Shown piece after piece: positions 12,001 to 21,250 of a stretch of 64,000 bases of DNA. This stretch comes from Ancistrus triradiatus. Taxonomy: Eukaryota > Chordata > Actinopteri > Siluriformes > Loricariidae. The first letter of the stretch is position 1; each line of letters starts with the position of its first letter. The DNA is taken from assembly GCA_025084515.1 (NCBI GenBank), contig JAJAGP010002241.1:42501-106500 (forward strand). Direction: 5' to 3'. Position numbers and translations under genes: made by a program. Under the pieces are notes generated by a model. It was given only the letters and a program-made list of their open reading frames with translations. It was not told where the DNA came from and searched no databases.

Positions 12001-13692
12001 ATTTAAGTATCTAGTCAGCTCAAACACATGTATGTAATTGGAAACTAACCAATGTCTATTGTCACTGGAGTTGCTACAGATAAACTACATTACAAAAGTT
12101 TCAGTTCAACCCACCATCAACCAGGAACTCATTGTAAACCGGAATGCCATTGAAATCTCCACAAAGCCCGCAGGTACGATTGGAATATTTTGTGTCCAGT
12201 TCCACCTAATATTCAGTAAGGCAAGGAAAGTAATATGATATACACAGCATGTTGTAATAACTTATATAGAATACTTTATACACAAGTGATTTAGATGAAT
12301 TTTTTTTTTTTTTTTTTACATAACAGTACTTTGGATGTATTTCTATAAAGTTGACTAATCCACAATATACAAGATCTGTATTTTAGGGCTTTTTAGTGTT
12401 TCTCCTCTTTGTTTCTATTAGTTTCACATTGTAGTGCAATTTAAAATACATAAAACTGACTCTTTTCTTCCGACTTTGTCTTAAGAAGGTGACTTGCCAT
12501 TATAAGTCTGTATTTACTGACAAGCAATAAAGCTCTCTACAAAAGGCTAAATAAAGCAAATACTGTTTATGTATTATACAAATCACTTGCACGATCTTCA
12601 GTAGTAAACAACTGATGCTAATGTGCATGGAAAATTATTTGACACTACCGTGACAGCATCATTTTTGTTCCAGATGATGGTTAGGCCCAGTTTGGCAGAA
12701 ACTTTAGTGTAGATAGAGTTGCTTTCCAGCAGCACTCCTGCTACATAGTGTGGCAGTTTGACACTAATATTAAAAAGAAACAGAATCAAAGTGGAAAGAG
12801 ATAGTTAACTTACAATGTATCACCAATGAATCAGTTCACTAGAAAAGAGTAATATTACGAATATCTTACATATCTCCATTTATCATAGCCAGACTCGGTC
12901 TGAGATCAATAGCTATGTCTCCTATCATGACCACAACTGCCTTGACCTTTGGATCTCCAGGGGTCCCTGTTCTTTTCACATGTACTGAGAAGGCTTGCAC
13001 TGGTCCTTGGCAGTCAGAAACCAGGCTGTATTCGCAAGTGCCTCGATACTCGTAAACATCTCCGTCAAACGTCTTGAAGTGGAAATTACCCCACATGCTA
13101 CAGATATTGTCAACATGGTTGCTCCTGCGCACTGGGGAAGAAAATCAGAAAAAGACCATGAAATTTGATTTAAAGAAAAACAAAAAAAACTGTTATTTTA
13201 TAGTTCAGTATAGTTCAATTTTAACTTTTTGCTAACCCTTGCAAAGTTTACTGAAGTATACTTAATATAAAAGTGCAGGCCAAAACTTATTAAGAATGAA
13301 TAAGAAAAAGAAGTTCTTGCCAATGACACTGGCCGAACAAAATAAGATGACTTTTTTATCATAATGTACTGACAGTCTGTGCTGAATATTATCCATATGC
13401 AACATCTATATTTCATATTCATTCTGTAACATGATTTGAATTATCTACTTTCTGCTCAAACGTATTGGTCATTTGAGGTGCTGCTGGCTTTAAACTGTTA
13501 TGAGAAATTTAGAATGTACCAAAGGGTGTCCTGCATCTTAGTATATAAATTTGAGATATCTCAACCCAAATATCATTATCCTATTAACACTTTTCAAAAA
13601 GTACATGATTTCCTACCTCTTATGATAGTAGACTGGACACAGCAGATCAAAGCCAAAGCCAGAACACAGAGTGTAGGTGAACTCCACTCCAT
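80..13692 (-). CDS. Gel-forming secreted mucin (Muc5/Muc2-like), N-terminal 24 exons, 3' end off window
   Basis: This gene encodes the N-terminal assembly region of a secreted polymeric mucin. In this family the D domains dimerise and multimerise through disulfides in the ER and Golgi, so that the glycosylated protein packs into granules and forms mucus. I traced 24 exons with GT/AG junctions; all phases agree and give about 1,120 codons. The order is signal peptide, VWD1-C8-TIL, VWD2-C8-TIL, D' (TIL), VWD3-C8. Diagnostic strings are WGNFHFKTFDGD in D1 and one CGLCG(D/N)FN per VWD domain (exons 4, 13 and 23, two split across introns). Exon coordinates are in the three block entries. The start is the ATG at 13692-13690, followed by a hydrophobic leader and preceded by a TATA-like box. 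The Thr/Ser-rich repeats and C-terminus lie beyond position 1. Otogelin shares VWD/C8/TIL domains, and its human gene lies near SAAL1, so it is the main alternative. The WGNFHFKTFDGD start fits gel-forming mucins better. The paralogue (muc2, muc5ac, muc5b) cannot be decided without the rest. Confidence 0.9.
571..625. other. Small mucin intron, 5' part
   Basis: This is the start of the 222-bp intron between mucin exons 22 and 23. A poly-T run follows near 678-694. No other feature is seen. Confidence 0.5.
971..1727. other. Mucin intron between exons 21 and 22
   Basis: This AT-rich intron of about 760 bp has no recognised repeat or coding sequence. Confidence 0.6.
2524..4702. other. Large mucin intron, no feature seen
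   Basis: This is the longest intron of the mucin segment (about 2.2 kb, between exons 18 and 19). It is AT-rich with scattered short ORFs. I recognise no transposon, SINE or conserved coding sequence in it. Confidence 0.7.
5056..5350 (+). mobile_element. Tc1-like terminal fragment in a mucin intron
   Basis: This is the terminal part of the same Tc1 family found at 25,386 and 42,412. It carries the phrase gggtgaccaaatacttattt and the terminus leading to gctccact beside a TA dinucleotide. No transposase sequence is left. It fills most of the 406-bp intron between mucin exons 16 and 17. Confidence 0.85.
5402..9346 (-). other. Mucin exons 9-16: D2 (VWD2-C8-TIL)
   Basis: Exons 9 (9346-9208), 10 (7979-7866), 11 (7657-7591), 12 (7270-7133) and 13 (6884-6720) encode VWD2, with HLTTFDGKEFTFHG early and CGLCGNFN across the exon 12/13 junction. 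C8 runs through exons 13, 14 (6148-6054) and 15 (5891-5765). Exon 16 (5657-5402) is the TIL module, with DGCACPDGLYEDESGVCV. The exon 10 donor decides the frame. The nearer GT at 7870 would throw exon 11 out of frame, whereas GTGCGT at 7865 keeps it open and gives a normal VWD2 sequence. I therefore place the exon end at 7866. Confidence 0.88.
8255..9047 (+). mobile_element. Degenerate Tc1-like transposon in a mucin intron
   Basis: Plus-strand frames between about 8,370 and 8,820 give Tc1 transposase signatures, including MNSELYQQILNE and NDCKHTS, corresponding to the family's second-aspartate block. Indels and stops break the frame. The right end is a Tc1-type terminus (ccactg followed by ta) at 9,047; the left end is unclear. 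This family differs from the copies at 25 and 42 kb. It lies in the intron between mucin exons 9 and 10. Confidence 0.7.
9631..9833 (-). repeat. V-SINE-type tRNA-derived SINE, copy 1
   Basis: The minus strand starts with a tRNA-like head at 9,833. Its A box is tagcctaacagt-like and its B box ggttcaaaaccc is degenerate. The conserved core gggtccttgagcaaggccct and a 3' tail ending ggataagggcgtctgctaaa follow. Core and tail match the V-SINE superfamily of fishes. It lies in the intron between mucin exons 8 and 9. Confidence 0.8.
10415..13692 (-). other. Mucin exons 1-8: signal peptide and D1 (VWD1-C8-TIL)
   Basis: Exon 1 (13692-13617) encodes the leader, with core CVLALALICCV. Exons 2 (13131-12870), 3 (12763-12649), 4 (12205-12115) and 5 (11981-11857) encode VWD1, including ICSMWGNFHFKTFDGDVY and, in exon 4, CGLCGDFNG. 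Exon 6 (11574-11352) is a cysteine-rich C8 domain ending NWRTPTFC. Exons 7 (10810-10685) and 8 (10529-10415) form the TIL/E module, with GCFCPPG and CIPKEKCQC. Donors are GT and acceptors AG throughout. Phases run 1,2,0,1,0,1,1,2. I see no stop or frameshift, so the block looks functional. Confidence 0.9.
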
Positions 13693-13770
13693 GGTGGGTT
13701 TAAGGGTGGGTCTGTCCACAACTCCTCAAGTAAAGCACAAGTGCTGGCATCTGTGCCCACTTTCAGGTCC

Positions 13771-13778
13771 CTTATATC
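13771..13778 (-). promoter_or_regulatory. TATA-like element upstream of the mucin gene
   Basis: Read on the minus strand this is gatataag, about 80 nt upstream of the mucin start codon. That spacing would place transcription start roughly 50 nt before the ATG. TATA boxes are common in highly expressed secretory genes. The assignment rests on position and sequence only. Confidence 0.5.
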
Positions 13779-13940
13779 CCTCTTAGTCTTCACTACCACA
13801 CACCCTTTCAGGGAGGAACCCTCAATCTACGCCACTTTTATTGAGACATGACAAACAGAAGTCTATCTATTATCTTATTAGTATATTGTGTGTACATACA
13901 TGCCTGTGTGCCTTGTGAGTATGTACTTACATATTTTTTT

Positions 13941-14117
13941 TTACATTTACATTTACAGCATTTAGCAGACGCCCTTATCCAGAGCAACTTACAATTGATA
14001 CAATCTTACAATCCAAGCAACTGTGGGTTAAGGGTCTTGCTCAAGGACCCAACAGTGGCAGCTAGGCAGATGTGGGATTTGATGTTCAGTACCTTAACCG
14101 CTAGGCTACCACAGTCT
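13941..14117 (-). repeat. V-SINE-type SINE, copy 2
   Basis: This has the same architecture as the copy at 9,631, with its head at 14,117. The B-box region is partly deleted. The 3' tail abuts an acattt simple repeat. It lies just upstream of the mucin promoter, between that gene and the transposon cluster. Confidence 0.8.
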
Positions 14118-14517
14118 CCCACTTGCACATCAGTTCCTGTAATGTAGTGATATGTTTTAAAAGATGCTACATTTACTTCATTACATTAACTTGAGTAATG
14201 TATTGTAAGAGTGCCCTGATTGGAATTAATTTGTACTCTCACCCATTGACTTCTTCATTCATTGACTTGTTACCTTATCATTTATTATTATTATTTAATT
14301 TGCAAATAATTGGGTTCAGCTGGACTAGATACATGTAAGCTTGAATACTGCTAGAACTGTTCAATATGAACATCATTTAAATAGAGCATTTTCAGGGATG
14401 TAAAGTAGGCTAAAAATCCTCAACAAGAAGCACACTTTCACAAACAAAGTGAATTCCTGAAGATATTGAAATGCTGCATATCAGATAGTGGAAAACATGT
14501 GTAACGCTTACGACGTA
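14118..14517. other. Intergenic AT-rich stretch, nothing recognised
   Basis: No ORF of note, repeat family or splice-compatible exon is seen in these 400 bases. Confidence 0.6.
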
Positions 14518-14835
14518 GTTTACAATAAGAACATCTCACCAATAGTCAAACATCGTGGTGGTAGCGTGATGGTGTGGGGATGCTTGGCTGGATGACCTGC
14601 CATAGTTGACAGAAACATGAGTTCTATTGTTAGGAGGATAATTCTGAAAGATAATGTCTGGTAAGTAAGATTATGATCCAAAGCATAAGAACAGCTCCAT
14701 GTCTGAATGGCTTGAAAGAAAAAACAATAAAGTTTTGGAGTGGGCAAGTGACAGGAAACTGAAAAATCAGTTCATGCTTGACAATTCTCGAATCTAGCTG
14801 AATTAAAGCAATATTACTAAACAAATGAGTGTGTA
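14518..14835 (+). mobile_element. Tc1-like transposase fragment
   Basis: The plus strand encodes a broken block resembling Tc1 transposase: VKHRGGSVMVWGC near 14,545-14,590, then a degenerate second-aspartate region and a SEWLERK-like segment. Stops interrupt it and no terminal repeats are visible. It is cut on the right by the LTR-like sequence starting near 14,836. Confidence 0.65.
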
Positions 14836-15512
14836 ACGCGGCCTAAGACCGACAAATGGGAGAGACGCGTGCAGGTTCAAAAAAAAGGAAAAAAGTTTAT
14901 TTAAAGAACTATGCAAACAAAGGGGAAAAACAGCAAACAAAACAGGCAGAGCGGATTTTACGGGGCGCAGAATGGAGCACGGAGGCAGAAAACAGGTGGG
15001 AAACAAAAACTAGTGGAACCAGCAAACGTGTGCGAAACCAAAAACCGGCATACATAATGCGGACGCAGCAGCAGGAAGAAAACAGAGGCGGATGCAACCG
15101 CACACAAACCGAGAAGGCTGACAGAACTGCAACGTGGGTTATACAGAGCAGACAGAACTGCAACATGCGCATACAAAGCAAACAGGACGGCAACACAGGT
15201 ATCAAAGGCGGATGTGGAAGCAATATAGGTATCAAAGGTGGATGTGGAAGCAACATAGGTAACCAAGGCGGACGTGAGAGAAACAGGAGGGCTCGGACGT
15301 GACAGGAGCATACAATATTCTGCCCCGAATGTCCCAAACCACCAGGCTTATATAGGAAGCCCCATAGCTGAGTTCAATAATTAATCCAGAAGTGGTGGGA
15401 CTCCCGGATAGGTCCCCGGGACTCACGTGGCTTAGTTTGTCCTCAGCGGGGATAAACAGCAAAGCAACTGGGGTGAGTACCTCTGGCGTGCTCGGGTACG
15501 GACACACAAATA
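14836..15512 (-). mobile_element. Probable solo LTR of a retrotransposon
   Basis: The sequence begins tgtaacgcgg on the plus strand. Read on the minus strand it contains a TATA-like tatataag (15,344-15,351) and near 15,190-15,275 about three copies of a 27-bp unit. Composition differs from its neighbours and there is no pol-like coding. These traits fit a solitary LTR in minus orientation. I could not find a matching partner or a target-site duplication. The 148- and 142-residue ORFs here are repeat-driven. Confidence 0.4.
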
Positions 15513-15796
15513 GGTGGGAGGTGGGAACATCATGGTGTGGGGCTGTTTCTCAGCATATGGTACTGGCAGACTGGCTGAAAGGATGAATGAAGAAATGTAC
15601 CAAGACATTCTTGATAAGAATATGCTGCCATCTACCAGGATGCTAAAGAATAAACGAGGGTGGACATTTCAACAAGGCAATGATCCCAGACACACAGCCA
15701 AGAAAAATCTCAAGTGGTTTCAGAGAAAGAAAATAAAGCTGCTAGAATGGCCCAGTCAATCAACCAACTTGAATCCAATTGAAAATATTTGGAAAG
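15513..15796 (+). mobile_element. Tc1-like transposon A, left part (split by Gypsy-1)
   Basis: The plus strand encodes a good Tc1 transposase block: GGGNIMVWGCFSAYGTGRLA, then FQQGNDPRHTA and WPSQSTNLNPIENIWK. The family's second catalytic aspartate, first residue of the usual DND, is replaced by Gly here. The frame is cut at 15,796 by the Gypsy-1 LTR and resumes at 25,049, beyond the insertion. Confidence 0.85.
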
Positions 15797-16399
15797 TGTT
15801 ACAACCAGTAGACAGTAGAGGGCGGCGGTGTTCCACCACTCACGGCAGGCTGAGACCTGTCCGCTCTGGCCGTCAGCGTTCGGCGCACACGCCCGCTCGT
15901 TAACGGGAATCAGGCACACATGCTCCTCGGTGTTAAATAGCCGCGTTGAGCGGCCGCCGACGCTGCACTGTCGCCCTATATTGCGTGCGCTAACTTCGAT
16001 CACCTCAGCTCTTCTCGGATTCTTTTTCTCCCCTTCCCGTTAGGGTTGAAAGGTACAGGTGGTCGCGCAAAGGGGGTCACTTGGGTAGAGCCCAAAGCTC
16101 GAGGTAATTTGAGGACCTAGTTGCTAGGTAAGGCAAAGTTTCTTTCCCACGCTCTGGAACGGCGTCAAGCCATCCAAAATGTTCTTTTCCGAGCAGTGCC
16201 AGCGATCGTGGCTCGTCCGCTTCTTTTAACTTTAGGATTATTATTTCTCTTCTAACTTACTCACTCTCTGGTGCATTTGTGAGTGATTATATTTTTATGT
16301 TTCATATTGATGTACCAATAAATATATGTTTATATCCAAATAAGCTTGTTCCCTTTGTCTCATTATCCCCACTCGCTCCCCTCTTCCCCGTAGCGTAAC
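15797..16399 (+). repeat. Gypsy-1 5' LTR
   Basis: It matches the 3' LTR at its start (tgttacaacc, then gtagagggcggcggtgttcc) and its end (gtagcgtaac). Relative to the 3' LTR it lacks roughly 450 bp in the middle, between cgtccgct and tcttttaac. It also has about 120 bp that the 3' copy lacks (about 15,999-16,130). It contains aataaa near 16,318. It ends next to tggacagtg, a likely primer-binding region. Confidence 0.85.
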
Positions 16400-16416
16400 T
16401 GGACAGTGCAGCCAGT

Positions 16417-17276
16417 ATGGACCCAGCAGGACCAACTACCCCCTCCACGGTCCTCCAACACCATGGAGTGACCTTCGGTCGTCATGAGCAGCAGCTCGCT
16501 GCTCTTACCCGACAGGTGGAGTCCTTGGCGGTGAACGTCAAGGAGGTTAACGATAAGTTGCTGGTTCTCATCCAGTCTGCCTCACCACCAGCCCCCCCTC
16601 CTCCTGATGCTCCCCCTCCTCCTCTCCCCCTTGTTGGGGATTTTCTTCTATCCCCTCCTGAGAGGTTTGGGGCGAACCTGATCGCTGCAGGGGGTTTCTC
16701 CTGCAATGCTCTCTGGCTTTTGAGCAACGGCCTTCGCAATTCCCCTCTGAGCGGGCACGAGTAGCTTACATGCTGTCCCTGCTGACTGGCCGGGCCCTCG
16801 ACTGGGCCACTGCCCAGTGAGAGTCTGGTTCCCCTGCGGTCCAGACCGTGGAGTCCTTTTCCCAGGCTCTCCCTGACACCTTTTTTCACCCATTAGGGGG
16901 ACGGGATGCCGGGGTCCGCCTCTCCGGAATGCGGCTGGAACGAGCCAGCCCTGGCGATCATATTTCAGAAGGGCCTCAATGAGGACCTGAAGGACGACCT
17001 GGCCTTTCGTGACCCACCAGCTTCACTTGCCACTCTTTACAACCTGGTCATCATGCGTGATACTCAGCTCCGCAAATGCTCCAAGGAACGTGCGCGGGCG
17101 CGGCGCCCTGCCCCTGAGGGCTGGTCCCCCCTGGGCATTCCTGGCCCCTCCCCAGCCCCCCTCGAGCCCATGGAGCTTGGTCGGACTGGGTTGGGGCAGA
17201 TGGCCGGCCCGTTATCTGCTTCTTCCGGGAAGTCGGGAACCGTCGGGCCTGGGTTCGGTCAGGGGGGCCATTCCTA
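16417..17276 (+). pseudogene. Gypsy-1 gag, broken
   Basis: Gag would form the retrotransposon particle. The first frame opens MDPAGPTTPSTVLQHHG and runs into a proline-rich stretch. Similarity then moves to other frames (for example VAYMLSLLTGRALDWATAQ near 16,760-16,815), with stops and shifts by 16,820 and 16,960. I find no CCHC zinc knuckle before the protease region, unlike Gypsy-2, so that part seems lost. Confidence 0.75.
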
Positions 17277-17316
17277 GGCGATTCCCGCATTCCCCCGTTG
17301 GGGCTCGCCCTCCCGG

Positions 17317-17574
17317 TTGCCCTCCAGCGGTGGGGGGCGGGGGGGGGGTCCATGGTCCAACACCTCTGCCTGGATCGACTCTGGCGCTGAGGGTAATTTT
17401 ATTGATGCCGCTTTGGTGTGCCAGTTGGGGTGTGGCCTCATTGAAATGGCTGAGCCCCTGGAGTTTCGGGCCCTCGACGGGTGTTTGCTGGGCGGTGGTC
17501 CAGACTCAGCACCAGACTCAGCCTATTGTCCGCCTATTTTGCTTGGGACCCCCGCTGTGCCGAGTCTTGTCTGA
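17317..17574 (+). pseudogene. Gypsy-1 aspartic protease remnant
   Basis: The frame contains WIDSGAEGNFIDAALV, the DSGA active-site signature of retrotransposon aspartic proteases, about 40 bases in. It ends at a stop without joining the RT frame, which overlaps from 17,481. It is part of a disrupted polyprotein. Confidence 0.75.
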
Positions 17575-18980
17575 TGCCCCACTCACAGGTCCCAGCCCCC
17601 GAGCAGTCTGACCAGGTTGACCTGTCGCTCGTCCCTGGACATTACAACGATCTTGCCTGGGTTTTCGGCAAGGGGGAGGCCCAGGGGTTGCCTCCCCATC
17701 GTGAGTACGATTGTGCCATTAATCTCCTGCCGGGAGGTGTCCCGCCTAGGGGACATTTGTTCTCTCTGGGCCCCGCGGAGCGGGAGGCCATGCAATCATA
17801 TATCAGGGATTCCCTCACCCGCGGCATCATCCGACCCTCTTCCTCCCCCGCCAGGGCAGGATTTTTCTTTGTCGCAAAGAAGGAAGGTTCGCTCCGCCCT
17901 TGTATAGACTACCGGGGCCTCAATGCCGTGACCGTTAAGGACCGGTACCCTCTCCCGTTGATGACCACCGCATTCGAGATGCTTCAGGGCGCCAAGTTTT
18001 TTACCAAACTGGACCTCCGAAATGCGTACAACCTCATTCGCATTCGGGAGGGGGATGAGTGGAAGACGGCCTTCTTGACACCTACAGGGCACTACGAGTA
18101 CCTGGTGATGCCGTTCGGGCCCATGAATGCCCCCGCCATCTTCCAACGGTTCATTAACGATGTCCTGCGTGAGGCGATAGACCGGTACGCTTTCGTTTAC
18201 CTCGACAACATTTTGGTCTTTAGTCGATCCCTCCGGGAACACGTGAGCCATCTGGTAATTAACCTCGAGAAATCCGTGTTCCATGCTTTGTCCGTCTCCT
18301 TCCTTGGGTTTGTCGTATCCGAGGGGAGACTGTGCATGGACCCGGCCAAGATCGAGGCCGTGGCCAACTGGCCCCCACCCGACTTCCCTTCGGTTGGTCC
18401 AGCGGTTCCTGGGGTTGGCCAATTTTTTCCGGCGCTTCGTCAGGGACTTCAGCACTATAGCGGCGCCCCTTACAGCCCTCATGCGCAAGACGCCGGGCCC
18501 CTTCCGCTGGACCAGAGAGGTGGGTCTCACGTTTGAGGAGCTCAAGCGGCACCTCACTAATCCTCCGATCCTGGCCCAACCGGACCCGGAGGAGCCCTTT
18601 GTCGTTGAGGTAGATGCGTCCAACATCGGTGTAGGGGCCATTTTGTCGCAATGCACAGGTAACGGCCTTAAACTCCACCCGTACGCCTTCTTTTCACGAC
18701 GTCTGATCCTGACGGACCGGAACTACCCCATTGGGGACCGGGAGCTCCTTGCCGTCAAGCTGGCCTTGGCAGAATGGCGTCACTGGTTGGAAGGAGCTAA
18801 GTTTTTAGTTTGGACCGACCATAAGAACATGACATACATTCAGCAGGCCAGGCGTCTTAATGCCCGTCAGGCCCGCTAGTCTTTGTTCTTTGGTCGGTTC
18901 AACTTTACAGTCGCCTTCCGACCAGGATCCAAGAACGCCAAGCCTGACACCCTGTCCCGTCAGGGGTACCCACCACTAGC
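17481..18980 (+). pseudogene. Gypsy-1 reverse transcriptase and RNase H
   Basis: The RT frame spans 17,481-18,536. It shows LRPCIDYRGLNAVTVKDRYP, then KLDLRNAYNLIRIREGDEWK, then VMPFGPMNAPAIFQ. The catalytic box reads YLDN at 18,198-18,209 where YLDD is expected, so a metal-binding aspartate is missing. A frameshift near 18,390 moves the connection and RNase H to another frame (18,400-18,879, RFLGLANFFRRFVRDFS and FVVEVDASNIGVGAIL, then WRHWLEGAKF). A stop at 18,877-18,879 precedes a remnant of the RNase H tail. Confidence 0.9.
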
Positions 18981-19013
18981 GGACACTCAGCTGGCCCCCG
19001 TTCTCCTGCCCTC

Positions 19014-20330
19014 GTGAATTGTCACCACCCTTACCTGGGGGCTCGAGGAGGCAGTGTCCAAGGCCTTGCGGCACGAGCCCGACCCAGGGGGAGGTCCTCC
19101 TGGCTGCCGTTATGTCCCCATCCGGGTACGGTCCCACGTCATGCACTGGGGGCATACGGCCCGAGTCACGGTGGTACCCGGACCTACGAGTTTCTCCGGT
19201 GGCACTTTTGGTGGCCCGGTATGGCCGGTGATGTCAGGCAGTTCGTCTCTGCGTGCGAGGTTTGCGCGCACTAAGGCCCCTTGGGAGAGCCCTGCTGCCC
19301 TTGTCCTGCCTCCCGCCGCTCCCTCCCGCCCCTGGTCCCACATTTCGCTGGACTTTGTGTCCAGTCTGCCCCCATTCAGGGGTAATACGGTCATCCTGAC
19401 TATCGTTGACCGGTTCTTCAAGGCCTGTAAGTTTGTGCCCTTGCCCTTGCTCCTTCAGCCAAGGAGATGGCGGACCTGGTCCTCCGCCAGGTGGTGCGCA
19501 CTCACGGGATTCCCCGTGACCTGGTTTCTGATCGTGGCCCCCAGTTTGTCAGCCGGTTCTGGACGGTCTTCTGCCGCCTCCTGGGCACTGCGGCCAGTCG
19601 CTCTTTGGGGTTTCATCCCGAATCCGTTGGCCAGACTGAGCGGGTCAATCAGGACCTGGCCCGTATGCATCGCTGCCTGACCTCCCGGAGTCCCTCTTCC
19701 TGGTCCGAGCAGTTGGGATGGGTGAAACTGGCCCATAACACCCTCTGGTACTCAGCCATGGGCATGTCCTCATTCGAGGCTCAGTTCGGCTTTGCCCTGC
19801 CACTTTTCCCAGCTCAGGAGGCAGAGGTCGGGGTGGTCTCAGCCCGGCAGTTTGTACGCCGCTGCCGTGGGGCCTGGCAGAGGGCCGGGGCTGGTCTTCT
19901 GCGCAACCCTGACACCATACGGCGGTGCGCCGACCACAAGCGCAGGCCCGCCGCTTCTTATCGGCCGGGTCAACGGGTCTGGCTGTCCGCCCGGGATCTC
20001 CCTATCAGGGGCGCTTACAGCAAGCTGGCACCTAAGTTTGTGGGTCCTTTCAGGGTGTTACGCCGGATCAACCCGGTCACTTACCACCTAGAGCTGCCCG
20101 CCTCCATGAAGGTGCGTCCCACCTTACATGTCTCCCGCCTCAGGCCCGTCCTGTGTTGGGGTAGCTCCGACCGGGCGCCCCCGGCCTACGCTGTGCGCTG
20201 GATACTGGACTCCTGCAAAGTCCAGGTTAGCACCCAATATCTGGTGGACTGGCAGGATTACGGTCCCGAGGGTTCCGGCTCGGCGCATTCTCAACCTCGG
20301 GCTCATCAGTCAATTCCGCAAGGATAGGGC
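19014..20330 (+). pseudogene. Gypsy-1 integrase with chromodomain
   Basis: The integrase inserts the cDNA into the genome. The zinc-binding region and first catalytic Asp (WSHISLDFVSSLPP) lie in a frame ending near 19,450. After a shift the frame 19,467-20,327 carries SDRGPQFVSRFW and, 35 residues on, GQTERVN, so the D35E pair is retained. A C-terminal chromodomain (VRWILDSCKV...QYLVDWQDYG) at about 20,195-20,275 marks it as a chromovirus; that module binds histone marks in known members. Upstream frameshifts prevent a full-length product. Confidence 0.9.
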
Positions 20331-20377
20331 TGCGTGTCTGGGGACGTCTGGGGCCGCCCCTGGGGGGGGGGGGGTAC

Positions 20378-21118
20378 TGTTACAACCCCTTCTTTGGACA
20401 GTAGAGGGCGGCGGTGTTCCACCACTCACAGCAGGTTGAGACCTGTCCGCTCCGGCCGTCAGCATTCGGCGCACACGCCCGCTCGTTAACGGGAATCAGG
20501 CGCACCTGCTCCTCGGCATTAAATAGCCGCGTTGAGCGGCCGCTGATGCTGCACTGTCACCCTATATTGCGTGCGCTAGCTTCGATCAAAGACAAAGTTT
20601 CTTTCCCACGCTCTGGAACGGCGTCAAGCCATCCAGAGCGTTCTTTTCCGAGCAGTGCCAGCGATCACGACTCGTCCGCTCCTCTGCACTTGCGTGCATC
20701 TCCGCTTCTTTCAGCGGTTTCTTTTTCCCTCTTCCTAAGCCTTTTCGGGCTCATCGGGCCGCGTCTTTTCTTGACGTGACCTTTTGTGTTTGTCAGCTTC
20801 CCTTCCTTCCCCTTTTGAGTCCTTTTGTGGCCTACTTCCTTATTTTTTTAATCCGCATTCGGCGGTTCATGCTTCAGCCATTCTCTAACCCCCGCTCTAA
20901 GCTGCGCTGACGTCACCGCTCCTGTGGCACGTCTGTAGCGCGCTCGCCTCTGTAAACTCACATCCTCTGTTCGAATCCTGCCTCCCACTCCTTGGCGGAT
21001 TTCCCTCCTTCCCTTTCTATTCATTCTGGGAAATCCCCTGTTACACACCAGTCCACTCACTCTCCTGTGTGCATGCTCAGACGTGCACTGATTGGGTTTT
21101 TGTATTTATTCTTTTAAC
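20378..21118 (+). repeat. Gypsy-1 3' LTR, left part
   Basis: It starts tgttacaacc after a run of G and repeats gtagagggcggcggtgttcc. It continues to cttttaac at 21,118, where the Penelope-like insertion begins. It includes about 450 bp absent from the 5' LTR. A short tRNA-like stretch lies at about 20,930-20,990. Confidence 0.85.
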
Positions 21119-21168
21119 GTCTTGATGTATGCTCAATGATCCAGGTAAGAAAATCCAAGAAGTTGAAT

Positions 21169-21250
21169 CATAAAAATATAATCACTCACAAATGCACCAG
21201 AGAGTGAGTAAGCTAGAAGAGAAATGATAATCCTAAAGTTAAAAAAATAA
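21169..21250 (-). repeat. Inverted scrap of Gypsy-1 LTR inside the Penelope complex
   Basis: These 82 bases are the reverse complement of LTR sequence at about 24,827-24,908. They sit between two pieces of Penelope end sequence, both containing tccaagaagttgaatc (21,154-21,169 and 21,251 onward). The palindrome therefore extends past the mobile element into host LTR. Confidence 0.85.

Noticed and set aside
14856..15337. 148-codon plus and 142-codon minus ORFs
   Set aside because: They are repetitive, low-complexity translations of a tandem-repeat LTR-like segment; both strands are open for the same reason.
16482..16893. Minus ORFs of 135 and 81 codons
   Set aside because: They are antisense shadows of the proline-rich gag segment.
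17796..18656. 286-codon minus-strand ORF
   Set aside because: It lies antisense to the Gypsy-1 RT and RNase H. It is open only because of GC-rich codon composition, and no domain is visible.
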